From contig NZ_MLHL01000009.1 of NCBI RefSeq assembly GCF_002000545.1, positions 31,872-95,871 of the forward strand: a stretch of 64,000 bases of DNA. The letters are read 5' to 3'. Shown here piece by piece: positions 18,350 to 30,059 of the stretch (within the stretch, counting starts at the first letter, position 1; each line of letters opens with the position of its first letter). The DNA is from Rodentibacter trehalosifermentans. GTDB taxonomy: Bacteria > Pseudomonadota > Gammaproteobacteria > Enterobacterales > Pasteurellaceae. The notes below the pieces were generated by a model, which ran no database searches, was not told the origin of the DNA, and saw only the letters and a list, made by a program, of their open reading frames with translations. A program made the translations under genes and the position numbers.

Positions 18350-20008
18350 TTATCGTGTAATTTTTAATTGTTGGTAGAGATAGTGGCGATAATCATTGAC
18401 CAACTGGCTATCAGCACTGTCTTCCAATTTGCCCTTGCTTAAATGACGCATCGCTTTATTCGCTTTCATAAAATCATCTTGTGCCGCTAGCCCTGCTACA
18501 TCCAGCAATACCCCGCCGGCAAAAGCAAGATCGAGAAAATCCTGTTCTTGTTTAAAAGTGGTATCAACATTCGTTCTTACCACAAATTGGGTAATGTAAT
18601 CCGGCAAAGGTAAATCGCCTTTTTTGGCAGGAATAGCGTTATCAAAGGCCACTTGATGATCGCCAAAATAACCAAAAACAAAGGGCTTATTGCGTTGGTG
18701 TAAATAGTCATCCATTTTTTCAATGGCGTCATTGAGGGCAACAATACGTTGGGTGTAATCATTGAGCGCGGAAATACTCTTATCACTTAGCTCCGGCATA
18801 GCAAGGTTATAGCGATTTTCCATATCCAAACGATAAGGGCCGTGTTCACGCATGGTGAGCACATAGACAAACAAAGGTTGATTAATGTTTTCCAGTGAAG
18901 GGTGCTGTTTTTCTAAAATCATTCTGGTGTATGTCATCATTTCTTCACTGCTGATCGTCCACAAATTTTTACTCAAAGGAGCAGGGTAGCCTAAATCTTG
19001 CGGTTGTAACATTAAATCAAAACCAAAATGATCGTAAGCGGATTTTGCGTTGTAGTTACCTTTGGTGAAAGGCGAAAGTGCGACACAAAAATAACCTTGT
19101 GCCCGTAAATTTTTAACAAAACTTGATTGTAAATGTGGCACAACAGAATAGAACACGCCACTGGCTAATGCGCCAAAATCTGTACAAGGCACGCCGGCAA
19201 GAAAACTAAACTCCGATCGCCAAGTGGCCCCCGCAAAAGTATGCACCCGTAATGGCGAGATAAATACCGTATCATTTTGCTGTTCAAACATTGGTAAAGG
19301 GGGAATATTTTGTTGGGTGAAAGCAAATTGATGCGGATTCAGGGTGGATTCTAACAACGCCACCACAATATCCGGTTTGGTGGTGGGTGCTTGCTCTGTT
19401 TGCTCAGCATAAAGTGCGGTCATTTTTTTCGTAAAATTTTCACCTTCTCCGAGGAATTGTGGCACTTTAAAGAATATCCCCCGGCAAGACATCGGTAAAT
19501 TTAAAAAGACATCACGTCCATCGTCCGGTAAAGAATCCAACCAAACCTGTAAAGCCTGAGGTTTTTTGGAATAATGCCACATAAGGGCAAAGCTGCAGAG
19601 AAATAATATCCCTCCGAAAAGATGCCCGAATGCGCCTAAGGATTCGACATCTGACCAGCCGAAAATCGCATAGCCAAGTAAGCCGAGCAAGCCTATCACG
19701 CCGACTAATGCCCCTTTATAGTGCATAAGGGTTTCCCAGTTTCGCCAATCCACCACAAGAAAAAAATCGGAAATGAGTAAGGGCTGTTTGTAATAATGGA
19801 TTTTCAAGCGGTGGAATAACATCAATGCAACAAAGAGGACGGAGGCGAAATTAAGCGCGCGTTGCCATTGCCCGGTGAGGGCAAGCATTCCGCCGAAGAA
19901 GAAAACAAATAACGAAATGGCAAAGAGATAAGTCCATCGGTAATGGGAATTGATGATAAAAATTATTGCCGCAATAGTAAATAAAGCTAAAAAGGTGTAA
20001 GCAATCAT
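18350..20008 (-). CDS. membrane sulfatase-fold enzyme (LTA synthase / phosphoethanolamine transferase-like)
   Basis: This 552-residue inner-membrane protein has five or so N-terminal helices (residues 1-145). It carries a periplasmic alkaline-phosphatase/sulfatase domain (from about 210). The nucleophile region VVALLESTLNPHQ has E220 and T222 in the positions of the metal-binding Glu and catalytic Thr of LtaS-type enzymes, and the late metal motif is FGYFGDHQ. Such enzymes move phosphoglycerol or phosphoethanolamine onto lipids, glucans or lipooligosaccharide. The exact donor and acceptor cannot be told. I use the ATG at 20008, which follows AAGGA by 8 bases, instead of a TTG 30 bases upstream. 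It stands alone between leuD and sodC. Confidence 0.82.
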   Translation of the reverse strand: MIAYTFLALFTIAAIIFIINSHYRWTYLFAISLFVFFFGGMLALTGQWQRALNFASVLFVALMLFHRLKIHYYKQPLLISDFFLVVDWRNWETLMHYKGALVGVIGLLGLLGYAIFGWSDVESLGAFGHLFGGILFLCSFALMWHYSKKPQALQVWLDSLPDDGRDVFLNLPMSCRGIFFKVPQFLGEGENFTKKMTALYAEQTEQAPTTKPDIVVALLESTLNPHQFAFTQQNIPPLPMFEQQNDTVFISPLRVHTFAGATWRSEFSFLAGVPCTDFGALASGVFYSVVPHLQSSFVKNLRAQGYFCVALSPFTKGNYNAKSAYDHFGFDLMLQPQDLGYPAPLSKNLWTISSEEMMTYTRMILEKQHPSLENINQPLFVYVLTMREHGPYRLDMENRYNLAMPELSDKSISALNDYTQRIVALNDAIEKMDDYLHQRNKPFVFGYFGDHQVAFDNAIPAKKGDLPLPDYITQFVVRTNVDTTFKQEQDFLDLAFAGGVLLDVAGLAAQDDFMKANKAMRHLSKGKLEDSADSQLVNDYRHYLYQQLKITR

Positions 20009-20146
20009 TGCATTATTCCTTGTAATGATAAGTGTCAAGTCACCTGCGAGATAATAGGGGGAAGGGGAAAAGCTGTCAAACGCTATCAGGGAATTTCAGA
20101 AAGTGCGGTGAAAAAATGCCGAGAATTTTCACCGCACTTGAATGTA

Positions 20147-20749
20147 TTAACGCAAAAATGCCGGGATATTTTTCTCGTATTCGGCGATTTTGTTTTCGTG
20201 CTGAAGGGTAAGCCCGATATTATCTAAGCCATTTAATAAGCAATGGCGACGGAATTCATCTAATTCAAAGTGATAGATTTTCTCGCCTACGGTCACTGTC
20301 ATGGCTTCTAAATCCACATGAATTTGTTTACCTTCATTTGCCCATACCCATTGGAAGATTTCTTCTACTTCTTGCTCGCTCAAACGAATTGGTAGCATAT
20401 GATTGTTTAAGCTATTGTTATAGAAAATATCGGCAAAACTTGGGGCGATCATCACTTTAAAACCGTAATCGGCCAGTGCCCAAGGGGCGTGTTCACGAGA
20501 AGAACCGCAACCGAGATTTTTACGCGCAAGTAAAATGGTTGCCCCTTGATATTGTGGAAAGTTCAACACAAATTCCGGGTTCGGTTGTGTACCTTCTGCA
20601 TCTAAATAACGCCATTCGTGGAATAAATGTTTGCCAAAGCCTACTCGTGTAATGGCTTGTAAAAATTGCTTAGGAATGATGGCATCCGTATCCACATTTG
20701 CCGCATCCAATGGTACGACTAAGCCTGAAAGTTGTTTAAATCCTGCCAT
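20147..20749 (-). CDS. leuD: 3-isopropylmalate dehydratase small subunit
   Basis: LeuD is the swivelling small subunit that, with LeuC, isomerises 2-isopropylmalate to 3-isopropylmalate in leucine synthesis. The 200-residue protein has family length. It shows [19 protein letters not shown] at the start and the substrate-binding block [18 protein letters not shown] near residue 75. It is the last gene of leuABCD, 13 bases after leuC. An inverted uptake-signal pair lies just downstream (20100-20140) and may help terminate. Confidence 0.98.
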   Translation of the reverse strand: MAGFKQLSGLVVPLDAANVDTDAIIPKQFLQAITRVGFGKHLFHEWRYLDAEGTQPNPEFVLNFPQYQGATILLARKNLGCGSSREHAPWALADYGFKVMIAPSFADIFYNNSLNNHMLPIRLSEQEVEEIFQWVWANEGKQIHVDLEAMTVTVGEKIYHFELDEFRRHCLLNGLDNIGLTLQHENKIAEYEKNIPAFLR

Positions 20750-20762
20750 TTTATTTTCCTCT

Positions 20763-22172
20763 TTAATTTAATGCCACATCACGAATATCAACAAATTTAC
20801 CGAACATACCCGCAGCCGCCGCCATGGCCGGGCTGACAAGGTGGGTTCGGCCGTTACGGCCTTGACGACCTTCAAAGTTGCGGTTGCTGGTGGAGGCGCA
20901 ACGTTCCCATTCGCCTAGGCGGTCATCATTCATCCCTAAACACATAGAGCATCCCGGGTTACGCCATTCGGCACCTGCTTCAATAAAGATTTTATCTAAG
21001 CCTTCTTTTTCTGCCTGTTCTTTGACAAGCCCTGAACCCGGCACGACGAGAATACGTTTCACGTTATCGGCTTTTTTACGCCCTTTCATCACAGCCGCAG
21101 CAGCACGCAAATCTTCAATACGGGCATTGGTACAAGAGCCGATAAAGACTTGATCTACGCTAATATCCTTCAAATCCGTATTCGCTTCTAAACCAATGTA
21201 TTGTAAGGCTTTTTCGGCAGATGCACGGGTGATAGGATCGTCCATTTCTGCAGGATTAGGCACTAACTGATTAATGCCAATCACCTGCCCCGGGTTGGTT
21301 CCCCAAGTGACTTGTGGTGCAATATCTTTGGCGTCTAAGGTGACAACCGTATCAAATTCTGCATCATCATCGGATTTTAGGGTTTTCCAGTATTCCACTG
21401 CATCATCCCAATCTTTCCCTTTCGGTGCATAAGGGCGACCTTTTAAATAGGCAAAGGTGGTTTCATCAGGTGCAATTAAACCGGCTTTTGCGCCCATTTC
21501 AATTGCCATATTACAAACGGTCATTCGCCCTTCCATGGAAAGATCACGAATGGCTTCACCGCAAAATTCTACAACGTGTCCTGTGCCGCCCGCCATGGTG
21601 GTTTTACCGATGATAGCAAGGATAATATCTTTGGCGGTAATACCCGGTGCAACCTTACCTCGCACCTCTATTTTCATGCTTTTCGCCCGTGCTTGCTTTA
21701 AGGTTTGGGTGGCTAAAACATGTTCCACTTCAGAGGTACCGATACCAAATGCCAATGCACCGAATGCACCGTGAGTGGCCGTGTGGGAATCCCCACAAAC
21801 AATGGTCATCCCCGGTAGGGTTAAGCCTTGTTCGGGCCCCATGACGTGCACAATCCCTTGTTCTTTCGTCTTCATATCGAACAATTGAATACCCGTCGCT
21901 TTGGTATTTTTTTCCAGTTCTAATACTTGAATTTTTGCCTGACCTTCTAATTTATTCACATCACGCACTTGAGTGGAAATGCTGTGATCCATCGTGCCGA
22001 AGGTTTTTCCCACCTGACGCACATTGCGACCTGCTACACGCAAGCCGTCAAAGGCTTGTGGTGAAGTCACTTCGTGAATCAAATGGCGATTAATATACAA
22101 AATTGGCGTTTCGCCTTGTGCTTCGTAAACAATGTGAGCATCGAATAATTTTTGATAAAGTGTTTTTGCCAT
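20763..22172 (-). CDS. leuC: 3-isopropylmalate dehydratase large subunit
   Basis: LeuC is the aconitase-fold subunit holding the [4Fe-4S] cluster. The 469-residue protein carries the cluster cysteines in [13 protein letters not shown] (about 345) and [13 protein letters not shown] (about 405). It also has the early [21 protein letters not shown] block (about 125). It works as a heterodimer with LeuD, encoded immediately downstream. It is separated from leuB by 155 bases that hold a palindromic repeat. Confidence 0.98.
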   Translation of the reverse strand: MAKTLYQKLFDAHIVYEAQGETPILYINRHLIHEVTSPQAFDGLRVAGRNVRQVGKTFGTMDHSISTQVRDVNKLEGQAKIQVLELEKNTKATGIQLFDMKTKEQGIVHVMGPEQGLTLPGMTIVCGDSHTATHGAFGALAFGIGTSEVEHVLATQTLKQARAKSMKIEVRGKVAPGITAKDIILAIIGKTTMAGGTGHVVEFCGEAIRDLSMEGRMTVCNMAIEMGAKAGLIAPDETTFAYLKGRPYAPKGKDWDDAVEYWKTLKSDDDAEFDTVVTLDAKDIAPQVTWGTNPGQVIGINQLVPNPAEMDDPITRASAEKALQYIGLEANTDLKDISVDQVFIGSCTNARIEDLRAAAAVMKGRKKADNVKRILVVPGSGLVKEQAEKEGLDKIFIEAGAEWRNPGCSMCLGMNDDRLGEWERCASTSNRNFEGRQGRNGRTHLVSPAMAAAAGMFGKFVDIRDVALN

Positions 22173-22238
22173 AATTTTTTCTCTGTTTTATGAGGGAGAA
22201 AGTGCGGTTGAAAAATACGTTAGATTTTGACCACACTT

Positions 22239-22325
22239 GTAGGGTGTGTGGATTGGTACAATCCACACACGCACCAATTTATTTTAGGTTATTCGTGCGT
22301 GAACCCAAGGGTTCACACACCCTAC
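22239..22325. repeat. nested palindromic repeat between leuB and leuC
   Basis: An outer 12-bp inverted repeat (GTAGGGTGTGTG / CACACACCCTAC) encloses two hairpins. These are GTGTGTGGATT/AATCCACACAC (22244-22270) and GTGAACCC/GGGTTCAC (22299-22316). The three-stem layout looks like a mobile REP-type unit. It lies inside the leu transcript, so it could stabilise or punctuate the message. Confidence 0.75.
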
Positions 22326-22327
22326 GA

Positions 22328-23909
<1,582 letters not shown>

Positions 23910-23919
23910 CTGAACGGGA

Positions 23920-25473
23920 TTAAGCCCCGACTGCTTTATGATGTTTAATATCCGCCACTTTATGAGCTCGATAAATCGCATTAATCGCATGCACCAACGC
24001 CAATGCGGAGGATTCCACAATATCTGTGGCTAATCCCACACCGTGGAATTTTCTGCCTTCGTGTTCTACCACAATATCTACTTGGCCTAGGGCTTCTGCG
24101 CCTTCGCCTTTAGCGGTGAGGTGGTAGTGGGACATTTTGATGTCTAAGCCTGTTAAGGTCAAAATCGCATTATAGACGGCATCGACCGGGCCGTTTCCAC
24201 CGATAGAGGAGGTGCTTAATTTTTCGCCGTCTAATTGTAGTTGAACAAAGGCGGTGGCAGGGTATTCTTTGGTCGAGTGCGCAGAAAGTTTATCCAATAC
24301 CAAACGATCTTCATCGCCTTGTTGCATATCAATAAAGGCTAAGGCTTCTAAATCGTAATCAAACACTTGCCCTTTTTTATCGGCTAATTTCAAAAACGCA
24401 TCGTATAATTTATCCAAATCATAATCTTGCTCGGTGTACCCCATATCCGCCATATGGCCTTTCACTGCGGCACGACCGGAACGGGCGGTGAGGTTCAATT
24501 TCTCTTTTTTCAACCCAATGGTTTCCGGCGACATAATTTCGTAGGTATTTTTATTTTTTAACATTCCGTCTTGATGAATACCGGAAGAATGGGCGAAAGC
24601 GTTAGAACCCACAATGGCTTTATTCGGTTGAATTGGCATATTGCAAAGCTGGCTCACCATTTGGCTGACACGGTGGATCTCTTGCGTGTTAATACGGGTA
24701 TCCACACCGAACAATTCTTGACGGATTTTAATCGCCATGACCACTTCTTCAAGGGCGGTATTACCGGCACGTTCGCCGATACCATTAATCGTACATTCAA
24801 TTTGACGTGCCCCATTTTGTACTGCGGTTAAGGAATTGGCAGTTGCCATACCCAAATCGTTATGGCAATGCACGGAAATCACCGCTTTATCGATATTCGG
24901 TACTCGGTTACGCACTTGCGCAATAATATTACCGTATTCCGTTGGCAAGCAATAACCTACGGTATCAGGGATATTAACGGTGGTCGCCCCGGCGTTGATT
25001 GCCGCCTCGACAATACGACAAATATTATCAATACCGGTACGACCGGCATCTTCGCAGGAAAATTCTACATCGTCGGTGTAATTACGGGCACGTTTTACTG
25101 CCGCTACCGCCATTTCTACCACCTCATCAAAGGTGCGTTTTAATTTCGCTTCCACGTGCAAGGCAGAACTGGCGATAAAGGTGTGAATACGGAAGGCTTC
25201 CGCCACTTTTAAGGCTTCATAGGCAGCATCAATATCTTTATCCACTGCTCGGGATAACGCTGCCACACGCGAATTTTTGATATGGCGTGCAATGGTTTGC
25301 ACAGATTCAAAATCTCCTTGGGAAGAAACCGGAAAACCCACTTCCATCACATCCACCCCTAAGCGTTCCAACGCCAAGGCAATTTGCAATTTTTCTTTCA
25401 CGGTCAAACTTGCTTTTAATGCTTGTTCGCCATCACGCAACGTGGTGTCAAAAATAATCACACGATCTGTCAT
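23920..25473 (-). CDS. leuA: 2-isopropylmalate synthase
   Basis: LeuA condenses acetyl-CoA with 2-ketoisovalerate, the committed step of leucine synthesis. The 517-residue protein has the [20 protein letters not shown] start with metal-binding Asp and catalytic Arg. It has the metal-binding HCHNDLGMA (about 200) and a C-terminal regulatory domain for leucine feedback (from about 390, including [16 protein letters not shown]). It is the first structural gene of the operon. A leader peptide rich in Leu codons and a terminator hairpin lie upstream, so it should be controlled by attenuation as well as by feedback inhibition. Confidence 0.98.
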   Translation of the reverse strand: MTDRVIIFDTTLRDGEQALKASLTVKEKLQIALALERLGVDVMEVGFPVSSQGDFESVQTIARHIKNSRVAALSRAVDKDIDAAYEALKVAEAFRIHTFIASSALHVEAKLKRTFDEVVEMAVAAVKRARNYTDDVEFSCEDAGRTGIDNICRIVEAAINAGATTVNIPDTVGYCLPTEYGNIIAQVRNRVPNIDKAVISVHCHNDLGMATANSLTAVQNGARQIECTINGIGERAGNTALEEVVMAIKIRQELFGVDTRINTQEIHRVSQMVSQLCNMPIQPNKAIVGSNAFAHSSGIHQDGMLKNKNTYEIMSPETIGLKKEKLNLTARSGRAAVKGHMADMGYTEQDYDLDKLYDAFLKLADKKGQVFDYDLEALAFIDMQQGDEDRLVLDKLSAHSTKEYPATAFVQLQLDGEKLSTSSIGGNGPVDAVYNAILTLTGLDIKMSHYHLTAKGEGAEALGQVDIVVEHEGRKFHGVGLATDIVESSALALVHAINAIYRAHKVADIKHHKAVGA

Positions 25474-25529
25474 AACAATGTCCTTCTAAAATCACGCCAA
25501 AAGTGCGGTTGTTTTTTGCAAAATTTTTT

Positions 25530-25561
25530 AAACAAAAACCCGCAACTTTTTGAAGTGCGGG
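25530..25561 (-). terminator. attenuator terminator of the leu operon
   Basis: Read on the minus strand, CCCGCACTT and AAGTTGCGGG pair with one bulge around CAAA, followed by TTTTTGTTT. It lies between the leader peptide gene and leuA, the position of a transcription attenuator. The stem contains an uptake-signal-like core. Confidence 0.8.
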
Positions 25562-25608
25562 TTGGTTGAATGAAGAGGATTTACATTGACTTGTTTTTCA
25601 TCCACAAC

Positions 25609-25668
25609 TTAGCCGCACAAAGCATGTGAGCGCAGCAGGTTGAGGGATAAAAAAACAGAAGAAAACAT
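25609..25668 (-). CDS. leuL: leu operon leader peptide
   Basis: This 19-codon reading frame encodes MFSSVFLSLNLLRSHALCG. Five codons are leucine (TTA, CTC, CTG, CTG, TTG), four of them within six positions. AGGA lies about 6 bases before the ATG. A promoter is upstream, and an intrinsic terminator follows 48 bases after the stop and before leuA. This is the plan of the enteric leuL attenuator: ribosome stalling at Leu codons when charged tRNA-Leu is scarce would favour an antiterminator and read-through. The peptide itself shows no similarity I can claim to E. coli LeuL beyond its Leu richness. Confidence 0.8.
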   Translation of the reverse strand: MFSSVFLSLNLLRSHALCG

Positions 25669-25704
25669 AAAAATCCTATGAAAATTCGTTGTAAAACCCT
25701 TGCT

Positions 25705-25732
25705 ATGTTACGAATAAATCAAACGCTGTCAA
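25705..25732 (-). promoter_or_regulatory. promoter of the leu operon
   Basis: On the minus strand a consensus -35 TTGACA (25732-25727) and TAACAT (25710-25705) are 16 bases apart. They would start transcription about 30 bases before the leader peptide. From here to the Sel1-gene terminator (25733-25985) I see no gene. Confidence 0.65.
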
Positions 25733-25985
25733 ATGCTTTTTTAGCGTTTTATCTTTTAATTTTAGATATTTACCGAAATAATCTAGAAGATTAAACTAAA
25801 AACCTCTTCATTTACAGATGAAAATGCCAAATAATTTAGCTTAACCTTGCTTTTTCTCTACTTTTTATTCATTTCTAAGGCTACAAAAAAATCATCAATT
25901 TTTTTGTTTTTACGCTTTTTAGGCAAAAGTGCAGTAGAAAAAACGGTCGTTTTTTCCTTTCTCATCGAATTTAGCTCTTTATGAA

Positions 25986-26019
25986 AAAAGAACCCTTCCA
26001 TAAGGTGAAGGGTTCTTTT
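25986..26019 (-). terminator. terminator of the Sel1-repeat gene
   Basis: The stem GAACCCTTC/GAAGGGTTC, extended by A-T pairs, is followed by TTTTTT on the minus strand, 9 bases past the gene stop. Confidence 0.88.
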
Positions 26020-26027
26020 CCGAGGTT

Positions 26028-28010
26028 TTAATTTTCCTTTTTATTTTTTGATCTTTTGCCAAGTAAAAACGCAATCAGTGCCAGCACTAACGCCCCGAAG
26101 CCACCCAATATAGCAGCCCAATATTCACCAAATATTTTTTCAAGCGGGTTTGGAAGGTTTTGCAATCTTTCATCTTGATAATTTTGACATCCGTCCTGGC
26201 TACCGTTATCACAAGCCAGTCCAAATAATTCTTTGGCTTTATATAAATCTTGTCGTACGGTTTTACCGTTTAAATATTGCAATCCCAGTGTATTTTGTGC
26301 TGCCGAGTGATTTTGTTTCGCGGCTTGGGTTAAATAATCAAGACCTTTAGGAATATCTTTTTTATAACCAAAATATTCGTTATCTTCTTGAGTTCTCCAA
26401 CCCAACCAAAATTTTCCTAACCAATATTGCGCTTCTTGATTATTCATTTCAGCTGCTTTCGTTATAAATTCAAGAGCTTGCTGTTTATTTTCTTCTACCC
26501 CCCATCCTCCATGATAATTAAGTGCAAGTTGATACAAAGCTTCTGCATTTTTAGGCTCATTTTTTACTTTGGCTAAATTTACCTCAAAGTCCGCCTTGCC
26601 TTTTTCAATGAGATTTTTTGCAAATTCTTTTCTAAACTCTGCCTCACGCTCTTTCTCCTCTTTACGTTCTCTTTCCCAGCGTTCCGCCATACTTTCAGCA
26701 CTTTCGACTAAAAACATATCTTTCATATTATTGTAATTATTACAGCCGTTCTGATCGCCTAAATCACAACCTTTACCATAAAGCTCACGGGCTTTGTGTT
26801 TATCTTGTCTTGTGCCATAGCCATTTTCATAAAGATAACCAAGATTTGTGGTAGCTGCGGCATGTTTTTGTTCCGCCGCTTTTTCATACCATTTTTTGGC
26901 TTGAATATAATCTTGTTCTACCCCTTCTCCTATATAATACGACACACCAAGATTAAATTGCGCCTCCGTATAGCCTTGTTCGGCGGCTTTTGTGAACCAT
27001 TTTACCGCTTCAGTATAATCTTGTTTTACCCCTTCTCCTCTGTCATACGACATACCAAGATTAAATTGCGCATTTGCATACCCCTGTTCGGCGGCTTTTG
27101 TGAACCATTTCACCGCTTCGGTATAATCTTGTTTTACCCCTCGTCCACTGACATACATAAAACCAAGATTATATTGTCCAACTGAATTCCCCTGTTCAGC
27201 GGCTTTTGTGTACCACTTTATCGCCTCGACATCATCTTGTTTTACGCCTCGTCCATTGGCATACATCCCACCAAGATTAGATTGTGCATTTGCATCCCCT
27301 TGTTTGGCAGCTTTTCTATACCACTTTACCGCTTCAACATAATCTTGTTTTACCCCTTTTCCTCCTTCATACGACATACCAAGATGAAATTGCGCCTCCA
27401 CATTGCCTTGTTCGGCGGCTTTTGTGTACCATTTTGCGGCTTCGGCATCATCTTGTTTTACGCCTTCTCCTCTTTCATATGATACACCAAGATTAAATTG
27501 CGCATTTGCATACCCCTGTTCGGCGGCTTTTGTGAACCATTTCACCGCTTCGGTATAATCTTGTTTTACCCCTTGCCCACTGACATACATAAAACCAAGA
27601 TAATATTGTGCAACTGCATACCCCTGTTCGGCGGCTTTTGTGTACCATTTTGCGGCTTCGGCATCATCTTGTTTTACCCCTTGTCCATGGACATACATAC
27701 TACCAAGATTAGATTGTGCAACTACTGCCCCCTGTTCGGCGGCTTTTGTTAACCACTTTACAGCTTCAACATAATCTTGTTTTACACCTTGCCCTTCCGC
27801 ATACATAAACCCAAGATTATCTTGTGCCTTTACGTCACCTTGTTCTGCTAACGGTTTCCATAAACTAAACGCTGTTTGATAATCACCTTTCTCAATAGCT
27901 TTAACTCCTTGTAGAAATTGAGCTTCATCGTTTTCGTAATTAGCCAAAGCAATAGGGCTTGTGGTGGTAGAAAAAGCAAAAAGTGCGGTGAAAAGTTTGG
28001 TTAGTTTCAT
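26028..28010 (-). CDS. Sel1-repeat protein with C-terminal membrane anchor
   Basis: This 660-residue protein is exported by a signal peptide (residues 1-23, ending IALA). Nine near-identical 36-residue Sel1 repeats follow (about 55-378, pattern AxQYxLGxMYxxGxGVKQDYxEAVKWxTKAAEQG). There is a degenerate tenth, then a charged Glu/Arg-rich helical stretch near 440-470, two or three more divergent Sel1 units and a C-terminal transmembrane helix (about 628-648) ending in Lys-rich residues. Sel1 proteins are alpha-solenoid scaffolds for protein contacts. No partner is evident. The repeat-bearing part would face the periplasm. The small membrane-protein gene upstream is 13 bases away and likely cotranscribed. 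Confidence 0.9.
   Translation of the reverse strand: MKLTKLFTALFAFSTTTSPIALANYENDEAQFLQGVKAIEKGDYQTAFSLWKPLAEQGDVKAQDNLGFMYAEGQGVKQDYVEAVKWLTKAAEQGAVVAQSNLGSMYVHGQGVKQDDAEAAKWYTKAAEQGYAVAQYYLGFMYVSGQGVKQDYTEAVKWFTKAAEQGYANAQFNLGVSYERGEGVKQDDAEAAKWYTKAAEQGNVEAQFHLGMSYEGGKGVKQDYVEAVKWYRKAAKQGDANAQSNLGGMYANGRGVKQDDVEAIKWYTKAAEQGNSVGQYNLGFMYVSGRGVKQDYTEAVKWFTKAAEQGYANAQFNLGMSYDRGEGVKQDYTEAVKWFTKAAEQGYTEAQFNLGVSYYIGEGVEQDYIQAKKWYEKAAEQKHAAATTNLGYLYENGYGTRQDKHKARELYGKGCDLGDQNGCNNYNNMKDMFLVESAESMAERWERERKEEKEREAEFRKEFAKNLIEKGKADFEVNLAKVKNEPKNAEALYQLALNYHGGWGVEENKQQALEFITKAAEMNNQEAQYWLGKFWLGWRTQEDNEYFGYKKDIPKGLDYLTQAAKQNHSAAQNTLGLQYLNGKTVRQDLYKAKELFGLACDNGSQDGCQNYQDERLQNLPNPLEKIFGEYWAAILGGFGALVLALIAFLLGKRSKNKKEN
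26877..27848 (-). repeat. nine tandem 108-bp repeats within the Sel1 gene
   Basis: Nine consecutive units of exactly 108 bases encode the 36-residue Sel1 repeats. Several are almost identical at the DNA level (for example the blocks around 27090 and 27520), so copy number can change by recombination without shifting the frame. Confidence 0.85.
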
Positions 28011-28023
28011 TTGAAATACCTTC

Positions 28024-28638
28024 TTATTTAATTTCCTTGTTAAGTTGTTTTAAAAACGCTTTTTGTTTTTGTGCATATTCGTTAATTAAAGGAATAAATT
28101 CATCAATATCCGGTTGAACATCATAAATAAAATAATTTCCATCTTGTGTTTGTTGACTATGAAATCCTTCAGATAAAGTAGTTTTTATTCTTTTATATCT
28201 TTGGTGTAGATTGGTGAGGTCATCTTTGAAGTCTTGAATAATATTCCGAGTTTTACTTTGTGAAACCACATAAATCTCATCAAGTCGGTTTAAATAAAAT
28301 TCAATATTCCAATTGGTATGCCACACTTTTGAGTAATATTCTTCAATATCGTCATAATCCGTATTAAAACGATTAAAAGTCGGTATAAAATGTTGACGAT
28401 AATTGTCTTTCAATTCCCTAATACATCTTAAAATTTTGTCGGTTTTCCATATTTTGTAGGTGCTTCTTAAGGCTAATCCGGAAAAAATGGCAGCGATTAA
28501 TGCCCCTATTCCTGATAGCCATTCGTGTAGTTTTCCTGAAAGAAAATCCATGTAAATACTATTTGCCATAACAATACCAAAAAGTGTGCCGGCTATTAGC
28601 CCAATTGAGAATTTAGCGGTTGACCATAATTGCTTCAT
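28024..28638 (-). CDS. small membrane protein of unknown function
   Basis: This is a 204-residue protein with two predicted membrane helices at the N-terminus (about residues 8-28 and 38-58). A cytoplasmic helical domain follows with many charged residues and likely coiled-coil character (about 65-175). I recognise no family. It is immediately upstream of the Sel1-repeat gene, 13 bases away, so the two may act together at the inner membrane. A run of at least ten A lies just upstream near 28680. Confidence 0.65.
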   Translation of the reverse strand: MKQLWSTAKFSIGLIAGTLFGIVMANSIYMDFLSGKLHEWLSGIGALIAAIFSGLALRSTYKIWKTDKILRCIRELKDNYRQHFIPTFNRFNTDYDDIEEYYSKVWHTNWNIEFYLNRLDEIYVVSQSKTRNIIQDFKDDLTNLHQRYKRIKTTLSEGFHSQQTQDGNYFIYDVQPDIDEFIPLINEYAQKQKAFLKQLNKEIK

Positions 28639-28897
28639 TTTTAAACATAAAACCAGTGAAATAAAACCCGCCTATTGAAAAAAAAAAAACGATTGTGTCA
28701 AGCTATTAAAGAGTGGTTTTGCAAGTTTTTGAGAAAAAACTGAGGGAGCGGATTTTTGAGCAGATAGAGAAAGGTGGGCGGATTACCTGACTTTGATTTC
28801 TATTTTTGAGACACAGATCGCAAAAGTGCGGCGAAAAACTCGCACATTTTTCTATTTATTACATAATCAAACCTTTATTGAAGGAATGGGAAAAGAA

Positions 28898-30019
28898 ATG
28901 AACAATATAAACGAAACTTTACTTCGTTTAATGCAAGTGCCTAAATTAGGCAGCGTGGCAATTGAGAGAATTTTATCGAATGTTACGTTAAAAGAATTAT
29001 TACAGTATGATGAAACGGCTTTTCGTCAAATGGGCTGGAGTGCTATTCAAATTCGCCGTTGGTTTAAACCGGAAAGGAAATTTATAGATTCGGCACTGAT
29101 TTGGGCGGAGAAAGAGGGAAATCATTTAGTGAATTATTTTTCACCGTTTTACCCTTATTTATTGAAACAAATTTCAAGTTTTCCTCCTTTATTATTTGTA
29201 AAAGGCAATGTGACGGTGATTTCACAGCGGCAAATGGCCATGGTGGGTAGTCGATATTGCACCGCTTATGGGGAACAGTGGGCAAAATATTTTGCCACAG
29301 AATTATCCCTTGCCGGTTTTACCATTACAAGCGGATTAGCTTTAGGGATTGACGGACACAGTCATCGTGCGGTAGTGGAGATTAAAGGACAAACTATTGC
29401 GGTATTGGGAAGTGGGTTAAACGAAATTTATCCGGCAAAACATCGTGAATTAGCAAAACAGATTATTGAAAATAATGGTGCGTTAGTGTCCGAATTTGCG
29501 CCAAACCAACCACCAATTGCCGCTCACTTTCCACGTCGTAATCGGATTATTAGCGGGCTTTCGGTGGGAACATTGGTGATTGAGGCAACGGAAAAAAGTG
29601 GTTCCCTAATTACGGCACGTTACGCTTTGGAACAAAATCGTGAAATTTTTGCGTTACCCGGAAGTGTGATGAGTGAATTTAGCCGGGGTTGTAACCGATT
29701 GATTAAACAAGGCGGTATGCTGGTCGAAGATGTGAAAGATATTCTTGATACGCTTTATCAACATTCTATTCATAGCCAAACGAAAATCGATTTTAACCAA
29801 GTAGAAACCGCAACCTATACCCCACCACCGGATCCTCGTAGAGTGGTTGAGGCACCAAGTCATCCTAAACTTTATGCGAGAATCGGCTACACGCCGGTGA
29901 GTATTGATGATCTAGCACAGGAATTTGGTTTGCCGGTAGATGTGTTGTTGGTGCAGCTTTTAGATTTAGAGTTACAGGATCTGATTCTTAATGAAAATGG
30001 GCTTTATAAACGGGTATAG
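28898..30019 (+). CDS. dprA: DNA processing protein DprA
   Basis: DprA binds incoming single-stranded DNA during transformation and loads RecA onto it. The start at 28898 gives 373 residues, the length I recall for H. influenzae DprA. The Rossmann-like core contains [17 protein letters not shown], the phosphate-binding stretch [28 protein letters not shown] and [13 protein letters not shown]-terminal helix-hairpin-helix-like and C-terminal winged-helix segments flank it. An in-frame stretch upstream of 28898 lacks family similarity. A near-match uptake signal sits just before the gene. It fits the transformable host and is followed by yaaA. Confidence 0.96.
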   Translation: MNNINETLLRLMQVPKLGSVAIERILSNVTLKELLQYDETAFRQMGWSAIQIRRWFKPERKFIDSALIWAEKEGNHLVNYFSPFYPYLLKQISSFPPLLFVKGNVTVISQRQMAMVGSRYCTAYGEQWAKYFATELSLAGFTITSGLALGIDGHSHRAVVEIKGQTIAVLGSGLNEIYPAKHRELAKQIIENNGALVSEFAPNQPPIAAHFPRRNRIISGLSVGTLVIEATEKSGSLITARYALEQNREIFALPGSVMSEFSRGCNRLIKQGGMLVEDVKDILDTLYQHSIHSQTKIDFNQVETATYTPPPDPRRVVEAPSHPKLYARIGYTPVSIDDLAQEFGLPVDVLLVQLLDLELQDLILNENGLYKRV

Positions 30020-30059
30020 AAATATGCTAGAATGGCGTGCATTCTATTAAGGAGAGACT

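Noticed and set aside
22178..22240. Possible riboswitch or attenuator before leuC
   Set aside because: The structure is explained by the palindromic repeat at 22239-22325 and an uptake signal; no leader peptide is present.
26796..27752. Plus-strand repetitive frames (repeated FGGFCEPF-type residues)
   Set aside because: They are antisense translations of the Sel1 108-bp repeats, not genes.
26877..27848. CRISPR-like array
   Set aside because: The 108-bp units have no spacers and encode in-frame Sel1 repeats; no cas genes are present.
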